Notes: generated by a model not told the origin, from the sequence alone. A stretch of 64,000 nt of DNA from Serratia marcescens (GCF_006715005.1 NZ_VFMJ01000001.1:2790001-2854000), one strand, 5' to 3'. Positions 1 to 11,334 are shown, counted from the first letter of the stretch. A program made the numbers and translations.

Positions 1-1228
<1,228 letters not shown>

Positions 1229-1379
1229 TTAGGAACTCCTGTCTGAGGATGACCCTGCCGGCAACGTCGGCCAGCAGGTTTTGTGATGTGGCACACATGT
1301 TAACTCAGGATTGAGCCGCGTGGGTAGTGATTGGTGCGATAGGTCACATGATGTCGCAATATATTCATATCCTCCCCAC

Positions 1380-1410
1380 AAAAAACCACGGCACCCTAAG
1401 GTGCCGTGGT
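1380..1410 (-). terminator. Intrinsic terminator of the O-antigen cluster
   Basis: A perfect 11-bp stem (1385-1395 with 1400-1410) closes a 4-base loop. On the minus strand it is followed directly by a run of T (1385 down to about 1380). It lies 40 bp behind the stop of the WbbB-like gene and upstream of gnd, so it separates the O-antigen transcript from gnd. Confidence 0.9.
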
Positions 1411-1449
1411 CTGCGGTTCAGTCAATCAGTACGAAACGAGGGGCTTGAG

Positions 1450-4400
1450 TCACCGCACCTGGGCCGCCTTGAACGCGTCTACTTTTTCCTTCAATAAACG
1501 CTCACTTTCACTGATCATATCCAGATATTGAGTATTTACGAACCCCCACAACGTGGAGGTTTGATCCTCAGCATGCCCAACCTGGAAAGGTAGAGTGGTC
1601 ACCACAACCAGATTTGGCACTGACTCCAAATAGCGATCTATGGTATTGGTTTGAGCATCAACGTTACGTTCATCCCAGTGGCTAACTGCCTCTATCCCAC
1701 GACGTGAGTAAATATTCATCACCGTGCTTGTCATGCGATTGATATAAATATACTCAATGCCATCGACCTCCTCGACAGCCAGAATCTCCGTATCTTCATT
1801 CAAATGCGCAATAATGCCCGAGAAAATGTGCCAATCCCAATTGCTGCGTTCCAGATAAGCAACAATCTTCTCAAGTTTAATGTCAAAGTCGTCAGGGAAT
1901 AACGCATCGTCCTCGCAGATCATAGCCATTTCGGTATTACGATCGGCAAGCACGGACAGCATGTATTTATAACTCATGCCACATCCGATCCAGCCAATAC
2001 GGTGTCTAACCCCCTCAATGACCTTGAAACCATGGGTAGGCTTACTGAGGAAATCTTGCTTCCGTACTGGTGTTTCCGTCAGTGAGAGGCAGAGTTTTGG
2101 AATATCCGCCTCTATCGCAGGGATAAAATCAACGCCATTTTTATAAGTTTCGAAATCAATCAAATCATTCGCCAAAAGATAGCGTTTGAAATAGCCTTCA
2201 AAGTTGTTGTCGCTATGAGTAAACAACGCAATATTTTTCTTACGGCTAGCATGATAATCTTGATCGTTCAAGAGACGATCAATTTTTTTCGCCATTGTGT
2301 CAATATCGCCAATAGGAGCAAAATCAATAACATCAATGAGAGACGTATGCTCCGCGATATCCACACTTTCTTCACTAACAATTGGCGTTCCCAACGATAG
2401 CACTTCGTAAATACGTGTGGTCTCAAGCAACGCATTCTCATAGTAATGCAGGTTAATAACCAGTTTGGCATTTTTCACCAGCCGGGTCAGCTCATCGCCG
2501 AATACACCAGAGGCAATATGAATATTAAAACGTTGTCCCAATTGTTCAAGATAATGACGACGACGCTCACAATTCGTATCACCATAGAAGAGAACGTCAA
2601 TTTGCTCCTCATTGCCGTTCAACTTATGACCTTTCTGGGTCAATTTTGAGCTGTAGTCTGCAAAAGAAGCAATTGGGAGGTAGAACAATTTCTGATAAGG
2701 GATACCATGTTCTAATAAGTAATTAATGTTAGTCAGGGAATAGTCAAATATAGCCATTGCACGTTCGAGAATCGCAAAATACTCTGGCGTAAACCAACGT
2801 GGGTTAATAGATTGTTCCATTTGGAACGCAACAAAGTTTTGCGGCAGCTCAGCAAAAATTTGAGGGCAAATAACAATATGCAGTTGCCCACTGTCCGCCG
2901 GCGCTGAGTATGCTTCAATTATGGTAACGCCGCGCCCCACCTCTACAAGCGTTTTCTCAAGCAAATGGGCCACAAACAGTGTATGCCTAGTAGTGAGAAT
3001 AACAATATGGTCGGTATCTATATTAACTAGCGGCATCGGCGTATTAGCGGTATTTTTCGCCACACGTAGAAGACTGCTACGCAACTCACCGAAACGGCCG
3101 GTTAGCAATAGTTTGCCTGCCACTTTAGTTTTGCGCAGCAAAGCCTTATAAGGATGCGGACTTGCACGAAACGCTTGCCAACCTTTCCCAACCAAAGAGG
3201 TCGATTTTGTCCCTTTACGCTGTCGCATGTAGTGTCTGGATATATCCCTGATTACCCCAAACTCACCGCGAATGGCCCGACCAAGCATACGAACAGGTAC
3301 CGTTAGTCGCCACGACAGACTTTTTCGCATATTGTTCATGTCGGACTGACTTTCATTAAGTTGTTGACTCAGTGTTTCAACCTTTAATTTAAGAGGTTCG
3401 TCTTCAACATAATTATTATTTAAAAGAAGAACTTCTTTTTGCGCATTCTCCAACAATTGCTGAGTAACCAGCTGTTGCTCTCGCTGTTGTATAAGCGTTT
3501 CCTGAAGCAACAGCAATTGCTCTTGCATAGAAGAAATCATTGCCTGCTTTTCTTCGTTATCGATCATCAGATGATGCTCAGCAACACGAATTTTTTGTTG
3601 CATATCATCCTGCTTTTCATTTTCTTGCTTAACCTGTTTTGATAGCAACTCACCCAGAGTCAACCCCTGCATTTTTAAAAATCCTTCCTTCTCAGTAGAA
3701 TAATATTCAATATGGCGACTGACTATTGCCTGTTCACTTGGCCGAGATAAACGGAATCGCAGATAATCAATATCGAAAATCAATTCGAATGGAACTAAGT
3801 ATGAAAATAGATAAAATGCCAAACGATTAGTTCTTTCTTGTTCATCGTCTGCCAAGGTTATATATTTATATGAACTGTCACCAACGACTGTCGTTGGTAT
3901 ACCAGCGAAAATTCCTTCTAATCCCACACTAGAATTAATCGTTAAAATCTCTCGACAACGCTGGACGAAAGACAAACTGGTCGGTGAACTGTCGATCTCA
4001 TACTCACCCTCCTTGAGCTGGAACTGACTACCAGGATGAGTGCGAATTAATAATTTTTTCTCTGGAAAACGTGTACGCGCATAGGAAAGCAACGTCAGAT
4101 TAGTGAATTCTTCACCATAAGCAACGAGATTTGAATCGTCTTCAACCTGTAATGCGATCCCCAGATCGGCATCACACTGCTGCTCATGAGTATTTGGCAC
4201 ACGCAGGAAGTAACGATGCAACTCCTCTATGGAAAGATCGACCTGGCACTGTTCCTGAACCGCCAAATAGCGCTTCTCTGCCTCTGTGTGACCGTTAACA
4301 CCTGAGAAATCCAAATACCCTGTACTATAATAAGAGGGCATTCTCAACGGCCCTACTTCAAAGTGCATGACAGGAATAGATAAAGACTCGGCAACGGCCT

Positions 4401-4824
4401 CCAGAGAAGGGCAATTGCAAATTGACAATATCCCCTCTATTTTTCCAGACTCATAGCCTTGGAGATGGTTTAGCAGCTCAGCTTCCAGCTCGGGGATTCG
4501 CTGGGTCAGCATTTTCTTGAACGCCAACATCGGATTGTAGTTTGAAGAGTCTAATAAACTCTCAAATACACTCTCTCTCAAATGGTAATAATCATGACTG
4601 GCCAATAGCTCATCAGACGGAATGCTGTAACCCAAATTATTCATTGTAGGTACATCAAATTCCCAACGTTCTGACTTGCGCCACTCTTCCGGAGACAACA
4701 AGTAATCATTACCGGCGATAAAAAGTGAACGCTGCTGCAATGAGTTAAGCAGGCGATAAAATATCCATAAATAGGGAGCTTTCACTCCCCTAAACGGATA
4801 TGGCGGTAAGAATACAGCAATCAT
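1450..4824 (-). CDS. WbbB-like multidomain O-antigen polymerase and chain terminator
   Basis: This 1124-residue protein has the layout of Raoultella WbbB, a cytoplasmic enzyme that polymerises, caps and measures an O polysaccharide. Residues 1-390 resemble the Kdo-transferase (GT99/KpsC-like) fold, with RTHPGSQ at 261-267 and NSSVGLEG at 297-304. Residues about 395-500 are a Gln/Glu/Leu-rich coiled coil, followed by a basic SLSWRLTVPVR segment (502-512). Residues about 600-880 form a CgeB-like transferase with the donor-site pattern ETTRIYEVLSLGTPIVSE (801-818). Residues about 905-1100 form a GT25-like module with MICEDDALF (968-976). In WbbB the last two modules alternate Rha and GlcNAc and the first adds a terminal beta-Kdo; the specificities here are inferred. 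It starts 8 bp after wzt and is the last gene of the cluster. Confidence 0.75.
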   Translation of the reverse strand: MIAVFLPPYPFRGVKAPYLWIFYRLLNSLQQRSLFIAGNDYLLSPEEWRKSERWEFDVPTMNNLGYSIPSDELLASHDYYHLRESVFESLLDSSNYNPMLAFKKMLTQRIPELEAELLNHLQGYESGKIEGILSICNCPSLEAVAESLSIPVMHFEVGPLRMPSYYSTGYLDFSGVNGHTEAEKRYLAVQEQCQVDLSIEELHRYFLRVPNTHEQQCDADLGIALQVEDDSNLVAYGEEFTNLTLLSYARTRFPEKKLLIRTHPGSQFQLKEGEYEIDSSPTSLSFVQRCREILTINSSVGLEGIFAGIPTTVVGDSSYKYITLADDEQERTNRLAFYLFSYLVPFELIFDIDYLRFRLSRPSEQAIVSRHIEYYSTEKEGFLKMQGLTLGELLSKQVKQENEKQDDMQQKIRVAEHHLMIDNEEKQAMISSMQEQLLLLQETLIQQREQQLVTQQLLENAQKEVLLLNNNYVEDEPLKLKVETLSQQLNESQSDMNNMRKSLSWRLTVPVRMLGRAIRGEFGVIRDISRHYMRQRKGTKSTSLVGKGWQAFRASPHPYKALLRKTKVAGKLLLTGRFGELRSSLLRVAKNTANTPMPLVNIDTDHIVILTTRHTLFVAHLLEKTLVEVGRGVTIIEAYSAPADSGQLHIVICPQIFAELPQNFVAFQMEQSINPRWFTPEYFAILERAMAIFDYSLTNINYLLEHGIPYQKLFYLPIASFADYSSKLTQKGHKLNGNEEQIDVLFYGDTNCERRRHYLEQLGQRFNIHIASGVFGDELTRLVKNAKLVINLHYYENALLETTRIYEVLSLGTPIVSEESVDIAEHTSLIDVIDFAPIGDIDTMAKKIDRLLNDQDYHASRKKNIALFTHSDNNFEGYFKRYLLANDLIDFETYKNGVDFIPAIEADIPKLCLSLTETPVRKQDFLSKPTHGFKVIEGVRHRIGWIGCGMSYKYMLSVLADRNTEMAMICEDDALFPDDFDIKLEKIVAYLERSNWDWHIFSGIIAHLNEDTEILAVEEVDGIEYIYINRMTSTVMNIYSRRGIEAVSHWDERNVDAQTNTIDRYLESVPNLVVVTTLPFQVGHAEDQTSTLWGFVNTQYLDMISESERLLKEKVDAFKAAQVR

Positions 4825-4832
4825 TGCTCTAA

Positions 4833-6149
4833 TTACTCCTCGCTTAAAACACTGATAGGGGCATAAACAACCCCCCCGAGTTCACGAGAGGACCAAAACT
4901 TCAATCTCATCATTGGTCTGCGTTGATCCAACTCTTCTCGCTCGCCGCCTTGCAGCGATGCCAAGCCGCAATGAACCAGGTAATCTCCTGAGTTAATTGG
5001 CAATTTAACCTTATAAATCACATGCTGCTCACCAGCCTTGAGGATTAAAGGTTTGCCGGCTCCAATGTTGCTGTCCCCCCAAATATCTCCCCCCTGCGCT
5101 TTAGAAATGGAGATTCCCAAGGCAACATCTCGAATCTCTTCTGAAGCAAGGATAGTAAAATCCAAGGTCAGTTCATCACCAGAACGTACCAAAGGCTTAT
5201 CGGAGAGTGAAGTGCCATCCGATTTTATCACTTCGAGATTTTGAATAATCGCTCGAGCACTGCCAAAGCGCTTTTCTCCCACTTCGGTATTCAACTGCCC
5301 CTGTTGCAAACCCTGCAAGTCAGATTGATTCATCACAACAGACGAGGAGATCTTGCCCGTATTCTCTCGTTTCACTGCTTGCGACAACAGCATTCCTTTC
5401 TCATAAGCCAGAACAGCAGCCAGTACGTCATAGGTGTCGCCCACTAACTCCCCATTGTTCATAACCAAACAACGGTCAGCGTATTCCAGAATACTACCGG
5501 TAGAGTGGGTCACCATGATAATAGTGACCCCCTTAGCACGAAGAGCCTCCATGCGTTTATAGCATTTATATTGAAAACCGATATCGCCTACGGCTAACGC
5601 CTCGTCCACGATAAGGATTTCAGGTTCGACACAGGCTTGGACAGCAAAAGCCAGGCGAATATACATCCCGCTTGAGTATGTTTTAACGGGTTGATCGATA
5701 AACTCGCCAATATCTGCGAAGTCAGTAATCTCCTGGAAACGCTCATCGATCTGTTCACGGGAAAAACCTAGAACAGAACCATTAAGATAGACATTATCAC
5801 GCCCCGTGAACTCAGGATTGAACCCTGCACCTAACTCAAGTAAGGCCGCAATACGGCCATTGACTTGTATTTCTCCCTGAGTTGGAGTCAGCGTACCGCA
5901 TATCATCTGTAATAACGTTGACTTACCTGCACCATTTCGTCCGATAATACCTACGGTCTCACCTTTCTTAATAGAGAATGAGACATCGCGAAGTGCCCAA
6001 AACTCGCGGAAATAGCGGCGAGACTCACGTCGTACTACACGTTGTAACCTCGGAGCAAAAAACTGTTTTAAACGATCTCGTGGACGATCATAAATTTGAT
6101 AACATTTGCTCAATGCAGTCACTTGGATCGCGATTTCATTAGAGGACAT
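4833..6149 (-). CDS. wzt: O-antigen ABC transporter ATP-binding subunit Wzt with C-terminal carbohydrate-binding domain
   Basis: Wzt energises export of undecaprenyl-diphosphate-linked O antigen through Wzm. In the 438-residue product the Walker [10 protein letters not shown] is at 70-78, the signature [11 protein letters not shown] at 158-168 and Walker [13 protein letters not shown] at 178-189. From about residue 300 a beta-rich C-terminal domain follows (Wzt_C type), which in this family reads the cap at the non-reducing end of the finished polymer. I chose ATG 6149, giving [10 protein letters not shown]; an upstream in-frame start at 6200 would add residues with no counterpart in the family. 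It overlaps the wzm stop by 11 bp, so the two are translationally coupled. The extra domain fits a capped polymer made by the next gene. Confidence 0.93.
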   Translation of the reverse strand: MSSNEIAIQVTALSKCYQIYDRPRDRLKQFFAPRLQRVVRRESRRYFREFWALRDVSFSIKKGETVGIIGRNGAGKSTLLQMICGTLTPTQGEIQVNGRIAALLELGAGFNPEFTGRDNVYLNGSVLGFSREQIDERFQEITDFADIGEFIDQPVKTYSSGMYIRLAFAVQACVEPEILIVDEALAVGDIGFQYKCYKRMEALRAKGVTIIMVTHSTGSILEYADRCLVMNNGELVGDTYDVLAAVLAYEKGMLLSQAVKRENTGKISSSVVMNQSDLQGLQQGQLNTEVGEKRFGSARAIIQNLEVIKSDGTSLSDKPLVRSGDELTLDFTILASEEIRDVALGISISKAQGGDIWGDSNIGAGKPLILKAGEQHVIYKVKLPINSGDYLVHCGLASLQGGEREELDQRRPMMRLKFWSSRELGGVVYAPISVLSEE

Positions 6150-6972
6150 CAGCAAACCCCTTTCTGGTTTTCTGGAAGAATACAAAACCGAACCATGCAA
6201 CTAATGATGCCGCCAGGGTGTAAACAGCTAAACCTTGCCATTCTGGCAGACGCCCCCAAATTAAGACATTCCGTGATTGCTCAATAATAAATGTTAAGGG
6301 ATTAAGCATTATCCAAATGCGATATTTTTCCGGTAACGACGTGATAGGGAAAAATACTGGTGACAAAAACATCATAACCGTTGTGATAATTACAGTCGTC
6401 TGGCCAACATCGCGTATAAAGACACCCAAGGATGCCAATATCCATGCCAATCCTAGGCAAAAAACGACCAGCGGCAAGAAAACTAACGGTATAAAAACGA
6501 CGGTCCAGTGCAGAAAACCGTTGAATAAAAAGAATGCACATAGCAGTACGACCAAGCTGATCAGGGTATGGAACAACGCAGCGCATAACCCAATCACAGG
6601 CAACGTTTCCAAAGGGAAAACCACTTTCTTCACATAGTTGGTATTCCCAAGGATAATTTGCGGTGCCCGATTAACCACCTCGGCAAAAAAACCATGCACA
6701 ATCATACCAACAAAGAGGATTACAGCAAACTGCGTACGGCTTTCATCGCCACCGACGGACCAACGTGCTTTAAAAACAACCGAAAAAACAAATGTATAGA
6801 CCGTCAACATAAACAAAGGATTGAGGAACGACCAGGCCAGTCCCATAGTGGAACCCTTGTATCGCCCAACAACCTCACGTTTTGTCATTTGCAAGATCAG
6901 CGATTTGAACCCCCAAATGTTACGGATCAGAGCTAGGGGTGACAGAGGTTGTGATTTATGAGGGTTACTCAT
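6139..6972 (-). CDS. wzm: O-antigen ABC transporter permease Wzm
   Basis: This is the inner-membrane permease that moves lipid-linked O antigen to the periplasm with Wzt. The 277-residue product has the ABC-2 polysaccharide permease pattern: an N-terminal amphipathic stretch ending [20 protein letters not shown], then about six hydrophobic segments and the conserved tail [16 protein letters not shown]. The ATG at 6972 follows a GGTGGGG ribosome-binding site; another in-frame ATG lies at 6999 and cannot be excluded. It is co-transcribed with the overlapping wzt and lies 121 bp behind the rhamnosyltransferase gene. Confidence 0.9.
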   Translation of the reverse strand: MSNPHKSQPLSPLALIRNIWGFKSLILQMTKREVVGRYKGSTMGLAWSFLNPLFMLTVYTFVFSVVFKARWSVGGDESRTQFAVILFVGMIVHGFFAEVVNRAPQIILGNTNYVKKVVFPLETLPVIGLCAALFHTLISLVVLLCAFFLFNGFLHWTVVFIPLVFLPLVVFCLGLAWILASLGVFIRDVGQTTVIITTVMMFLSPVFFPITSLPEKYRIWIMLNPLTFIIEQSRNVLIWGRLPEWQGLAVYTLAASLVAWFGFVFFQKTRKGFADVL

Positions 6973-7093
6973 TACCCCACCCCGCTGCCATACCAACATT
7001 TTGCGCTTCGAAATTGCATCCAGTCATAACAAACATAATCAATACCTTAGATGTAATTGAACTCATAAAACATAGACATCATCTTCAACCATG

Positions 7094-7936
7094 TTACCGC
7101 TTGATTTCAGGAGAAGTCATGGGAATAGTCTTCAAACAGGCAGCATTCACCTTGGATCTCTGTGGATCGTGCCACCATCCCCATTTATTGAAATATAAGA
7201 CAACTGATTTCATGTGATAAATGAATAAATTAAGGTTTTTATAAGAACCTTTACCAAAAACATGGATGATAGTAGCGCCAGGGAAGTAGACAATATCGCT
7301 CATTGACAAAGCCCGGCGACACAAATCCACATCTTCTAAATACATAAAATACCGTTCATCAAATCCCCCCAAGTTCGCTAACAACGTGGATTCAACCAGC
7401 ATAAAACAACCAGAAACGGAAGGAACTGCGAAGGATTTAGTGTAATCAGCACGCTGGATTTCATAAGTGGCATCCAGCTTAGCTCCCCATTTAGGGAAAA
7501 AGCGCCGAAGAAACAAATTTGCAGGTGTAGGCAGTAAGCGGCAACTGTATTGGAATCGCCCATCGCTATATTGAATGCGAGGAGAAACAAAACGGTGTTT
7601 TTGGTTCCGCGCAAAATTGTAGAGACTCTCGAGCGCCCCCGAGGTAAAACTGATATCTGGGTTACAAATCAAAAAATATTCACATTCATTCAGGTAACGC
7701 TTCATTGCCAGATTATGGCCGTAGCCAAAACCGTTATTGGCTTCCGCACACATATAACTAATACGATGATTATCTAGTTTTGCAGCCCATTCAGAACCAC
7801 CGTTATCAACCAAAACTATTTTTTGAACACATTTTTCGCTAAGCAAAGAAAGTAACGTGTCTTCTAGTTGGGCATAGCTATGGTTATACAATACGATTGA
7901 AGCAACAATTTGGTATTGTTTTTGTGTTGAAAACAT
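7094..7936 (-). CDS. GT2 rhamnosyltransferase, WbbL-like
   Basis: This is a GT-A fold glycosyltransferase of the dTDP-rhamnosyltransferase group. Visible motifs are IVLVDNGG (40-47), the pattern ANNGFGYGHN (66-75), the metal-site-like CNPDIS (91-96) and GGFDERYFMYLEDVDLCRR further on. In related ABC-dependent clusters such an enzyme adds the adaptor rhamnose to undecaprenyl-PP-GlcNAc before the polymerase acts, and that role fits beside rmlC, rmlD and the WbbB-like gene. I chose ATG 7936 because it follows AGGAAC; the in-frame ATG at 7975 has no ribosome-binding site. The acceptor is inferred, not seen. The product is 280 residues, usual for WbbL-like enzymes. Confidence 0.8.
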   Translation of the reverse strand: MFSTQKQYQIVASIVLYNHSYAQLEDTLLSLLSEKCVQKIVLVDNGGSEWAAKLDNHRISYMCAEANNGFGYGHNLAMKRYLNECEYFLICNPDISFTSGALESLYNFARNQKHRFVSPRIQYSDGRFQYSCRLLPTPANLFLRRFFPKWGAKLDATYEIQRADYTKSFAVPSVSGCFMLVESTLLANLGGFDERYFMYLEDVDLCRRALSMSDIVYFPGATIIHVFGKGSYKNLNLFIYHMKSVVLYFNKWGWWHDPQRSKVNAACLKTIPMTSPEIKR

Positions 7937-8054
7937 GCAGTATGAAGTTCCTAACCAATAATCATTTAAAAACAATCAGTTACAAGGGTCTGATGGCTGA
8001 TGTATTATCACTCGTCTATTGGAATGCAAACCGTCACCAATAAACAAAAACATC

Positions 8055-8079
8055 AAAGGGGATAAAATTATCCCCTTTT
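8055..8079 (-). terminator. Hairpin between rmlD and the rhamnosyltransferase gene
   Basis: An inverted repeat (8055-8065 with 8068-8078, core GGGGAT/ATCCCC) begins 25 bp behind the rmlD stop. On the minus strand it is followed by TTTGATGTTTTTG. It looks like a weak intrinsic terminator or attenuator inside the O-antigen cluster. Confidence 0.55.
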
Positions 8080-8102
8080 ATTCCATGCAAACCAAGATCC
8101 AC

Positions 8103-8963
8103 CTACTGCAACAGTTTGCGAATCACAGCATGTAACTGCTGGCGCCAAGCGCTAGGTTTAAGATTCAACGCGCAGATCTTATCGGTGTTAAGAACAGAGT
8201 ATACAGGCCGGGGCGCAGGTGTAGGATACTCTTGCGTAGTAATCGGATTCACGATGACCTGATGTGGGTATAGCCCACTTTCAGTAGCCTGTTGGAAAAT
8301 TATCTGCGCAAACTCATACCAGGAAACCATTGAATCACCACAAAAGTGATAGACACCGTATTCACCTGGTTCTTGCAGCATGGAGATTATGGCATCAGCG
8401 ATATCACCGGCATAAGTCGGGCAGCCTTGCTGATCGCTTACCACGCCAAGCTCACCCCTTTGTGACCCGACGCGCAACATCGTTTTAACAAAATTATTGC
8501 CGTACTCGCTAAACACCCAAGCCGTTCTTATTACAATAGTTTTTGGGTTAGCCTTCAGCGCAGCAATCTCACCTTCAAGCTTGGTTTTACCATAAATGTT
8601 TTGTGGCGAGCAGGGAGCATCTTCGCAGTAGGGTTCTTCCGAACGGCCATCAAAAACATAGTCGGTTGATACGTGTACAAAAGGAATATTTCGTGCAGCA
8701 GCAGCAGATGCCAGGTAGCCAGGCCCGTAGGTATTGATTGCTTTAGCTACATCTGGTTCAGATTCAGCCTTATCAACAGCAGTATAGGCGGCGGCGTTTA
8801 CGATAACATCGGGCTCAAATTCCGTCACCGCTTGCTCAATCGCATCAGAATCACAGATGTCAAGTTGCTTGCTGTCCAGTGCTAGCAGGCTCCAATCGGT
8901 AGGAAACCTATCGCTGAAACAGCGTCCCAGTTGCCCCATAGAACCTGTCAAAAGTACACGCAT
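8103..8963 (-). CDS. rfbD: dTDP-4-dehydrorhamnose reductase
   Basis: RmlD/RfbD carries out the last step of dTDP-L-rhamnose synthesis, the NAD(P)H reduction of dTDP-4-keto-L-rhamnose. The 286-residue product has the short-chain dehydrogenase features GSMGQLG (7-13), STDYVFDG (99-106) and the catalytic Tyr124-x3-Lys128 in YGKTK. Its ATG shares one base with the rmlC stop (TAATG), so translation is coupled. The length is normal for the family. The gene supplies dTDP-Rha to the rhamnosyltransferases next door. rmlA and rmlB, which make the precursor, are not in this cluster. Confidence 0.95.
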   Translation of the reverse strand: MRVLLTGSMGQLGRCFSDRFPTDWSLLALDSKQLDICDSDAIEQAVTEFEPDVIVNAAAYTAVDKAESEPDVAKAINTYGPGYLASAAAARNIPFVHVSTDYVFDGRSEEPYCEDAPCSPQNIYGKTKLEGEIAALKANPKTIVIRTAWVFSEYGNNFVKTMLRVGSQRGELGVVSDQQGCPTYAGDIADAIISMLQEPGEYGVYHFCGDSMVSWYEFAQIIFQQATESGLYPHQVIVNPITTQEYPTPAPRPVYSVLNTDKICALNLKPSAWRQQLHAVIRKLLQ

Positions 8964-9496
8964 TAAAAAAGCTCTCTAAGTAATTTACCTTGTAGATCCT
9001 TTGGCGATAGCAATGGCTCATCGACTGGCCAATCAATGCCAATTTCAGGATCATTCCAAAGCAAGCATGCTTCGCTAGCAGGATCATAGTACTCTGTGCA
9101 CTTGTATTCGAAATCAGCAATATCTGAAATCACTAAGAAACCATGTGCGAGACCTGGCGGAACCCAAAGTTGGTGGTGGTTATCTTCCGACAAGTGAACA
9201 CCAACCCATTTTTTGTACGTCGGCGAATCGACCCTGATATCCACTACAACATCATAGACCTCTCCACGTACAACTCGGACTAACTTGCCTTGGGGTTTGA
9301 TTCGCTGGAAATGCAAACCACGCAATACTCCTTTAGAAGAACGCGAATGGTTGTCCTGAACAAAATCCACATCAATATCTAACATTTCTTGATAGCGGTT
9401 TTTTTGAAACGTTTCGACGAAAAAACCACGATGATCACCGAACACTTTCGGCTCAATCAACTTCACACCTGCGACTGGTGTCTCAATCACTTTCAT
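8963..9496 (-). CDS. rfbC: dTDP-4-dehydrorhamnose 3,5-epimerase
   Basis: RmlC/RfbC epimerises dTDP-4-keto-6-deoxyglucose at C3 and C5 on the way to dTDP-L-rhamnose. The 177-residue cupin protein shows the conserved blocks GVKLIEPKVFGDHRGFFVE, QDNHSRSSKGVLRGLHFQ (active-site His near residue 63) and LWVPPGLAHGFLVIS. It starts at ATG 9496 and overlaps rmlD by one base. The upstream 371 bp hold no gene, so a promoter for the rmlC-rmlD pair probably lies there. Confidence 0.95.
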   Translation of the reverse strand: MKVIETPVAGVKLIEPKVFGDHRGFFVETFQKNRYQEMLDIDVDFVQDNHSRSSKGVLRGLHFQRIKPQGKLVRVVRGEVYDVVVDIRVDSPTYKKWVGVHLSEDNHHQLWVPPGLAHGFLVISDIADFEYKCTEYYDPASEACLLWNDPEIGIDWPVDEPLLSPKDLQGKLLRELF

Positions 9497-9867
9497 TAGG
9501 TAACCTGCTAACTAATACGCTCACCTCAGAGGCCCAAAGGATGGCCGCCTGAACATGCATCCCCAGCAGTCTATCACTACCCACTCGCCCAGTTTTCGAA
9601 CAGAAACTAAACGAGAATAAATTTTGGATAGCTCAATGAACGCACCGTAGATGAAGGTATCGGAGATTAGCACAATTAATCAAAATATCCGACACTCATC
9701 CACAAAAAATAGTCAAAATTTATGTGGCTCATTGAAGGGTGAATCATCACACATCATTGTTATTAAACATATTTTAATTGCAACCAACATACAAATGGTC
9801 AATCGAGCCCTCGTTGGTTACAATTAATTTACATTATGTCATGTTTTGTCATTAACGAACTTCGCTA
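9497..9867. other. 371-bp AT-rich intergenic region between galE and rmlC
   Basis: No coding frame is supported. A possible hairpin (AACCAAC at 9782-9788 with GTTGGTT at 9813-9819) lies about 50 bp behind the galE stop and could end its transcript, but it lacks a good T run. A minus-strand promoter for rmlC is expected here; I see TTGAC-like hexamers but none with a well-spaced -10 box. No JUMPstart or ops element was found. Confidence 0.5.
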
Positions 9868-10887
9868 TCAACCGTGACGATAGCCCCGAGGGTTGTTCTT
9901 TTGCCAATTCCACGCATCACGCATCATGGCATCCAAATCACGAGTAGCCCTCCATCCCAATTCTTTGAACGCCAATTCTGGAGCGGACCAGCATTCTGCA
10001 ATGTCGCCCTCTCGACGTGGTACAATTTGGTAAGCTACATTGCGACCTGAAGCCTTTTCAAAAGCATGGAGCATCTCCAACACCGAATACCCTACCCCAG
10101 TCCCCAGATTATAGACCGTAAAGCCTTGGTGTTCATCGATGTGTTCAATCGCCTTGAGATGACCTTCAGCCAAATCCATGACATGAATGTAATCTCTGAC
10201 ACCCGTGCCATCCTGTGTCGGATAGTCATCACCAAAAATTGACAGTTTCTCAAGTTTTCCGATTGCCACCTGAGCAATATAAGGCATCAGATTGTTAGGA
10301 ATACCATTTGGATCTTCACCGATCATGCCAGATTCGTGCGCCCCGACCGGGTTGAAGTAACGTAAGGCGGTAATGGAGAATTGCGGTTCTGCTTTAGCGA
10401 AATCTTGCAGAATTTGTTCTACCATCAACTTCGAGGTGCCGTAAGGATTCGTCGTACCGCCAACGCGTGACGTCTCAGTCAAAGGAACTTGTTCTGGAGT
10501 ACCGTACACCGTGGCAGAAGAACTGAAGATAAACTTATGCACACCCGCACGACGCATTTCCTCCAACAATACCAACGTGCCAGTGACATTGTTCTGATAA
10601 TACTCTAGCGGCTTGCGCGTCGACTCTCCGACAGCCTTTAGCCCAGCAAAATGGATCACGGCCGAAATGGCGTGAGCCTCGAAGATACGATGCAGACACT
10701 CAGCATCCAAGATATCGCCTTGGTAGAATTGAGCACTTCTGCCCGCGAGTTTCTCAACGCGACGCAGAGACTCATCGGAAGAGTTCGATAAATTATCTAA
10801 CACTACGACATCTTCGCCATGTTCCAACAAAGCCAGAACAGTGTGAGAACCGATGTAACCGGCCCCACCGGTGACTAAAACCGCCAT
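9868..10887 (-). CDS. galE: UDP-glucose 4-epimerase
   Basis: GalE interconverts UDP-glucose and UDP-galactose in the cytosol, using bound NAD. In the 339-residue product the nucleotide-binding GGAGYIG is at 7-13, SSSATVYG at 122-129 and the catalytic Tyr149-x3-Lys153 in YGTSK. The start ATG 10887 follows a GGAG-type site. This copy lies in the polysaccharide region rather than in a gal operon. It can feed UDP-Gal to the WbaP initiating enzyme of the capsule locus, or UDP-GalNAc to other glycans. It is separated from rmlC by 371 bp, so it may be an independent transcription unit. Confidence 0.95.
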   Translation of the reverse strand: MAVLVTGGAGYIGSHTVLALLEHGEDVVVLDNLSNSSDESLRRVEKLAGRSAQFYQGDILDAECLHRIFEAHAISAVIHFAGLKAVGESTRKPLEYYQNNVTGTLVLLEEMRRAGVHKFIFSSSATVYGTPEQVPLTETSRVGGTTNPYGTSKLMVEQILQDFAKAEPQFSITALRYFNPVGAHESGMIGEDPNGIPNNLMPYIAQVAIGKLEKLSIFGDDYPTQDGTGVRDYIHVMDLAEGHLKAIEHIDEHQGFTVYNLGTGVGYSVLEMLHAFEKASGRNVAYQIVPRREGDIAECWSAPELAFKELGWRATRDLDAMMRDAWNWQKNNPRGYRHG

Positions 10888-11328
10888 AAAAACTCCTTAC
10901 TCGCGCCCCTGGCGCTCAAGATGAACTGTCTTATTTAATCAATCAATTGATTTTAAACGAAACTTGGACTCACGCACGCCTTTTCGATCATAATTGACCA
11001 TCCATATGCCCCCAGAGTTCCCTTGGTACGATTGGCTTTGAAAACTTACAAACGAAAAGAGCTGTCTTAGACAGCCCCAGAGTATTTCCTTTTGCGCACA
11101 ACATGCTGATGTAGCCTGAATAACTGGGTTCATCAACCTAAGTCAATTTCAGCCAATTGTTACGTTTTCGCTAACAATATCTGCTATCCCTCGCCACGCG
11201 CCTCTTAACAAGATTAGGTATGAAAATAGAACAGACCGGCGAAAGAATGAAAAGAACCACCAGCCGATAACATAACGTATTAACGCCAAAAAAAGCAGCA
11301 TAGTACTGCTCTTTCAGACTAATGCTTA
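10888..11328. other. Gene-free region between galE and the insertion element
   Basis: This 441-bp stretch has no supported gene. It should contain the galE promoter (minus strand). A short hairpin (11061-11066 with 11070-11075, GCTGTC/GACAGC) followed on the minus strand by TCTTTTCG may be a terminator. Because the insertion element lies between it and lipD, it could be the former end of the lipBCD transcript; that is inference only. Confidence 0.4.
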
Positions 11329-11334
11329 TGACCC

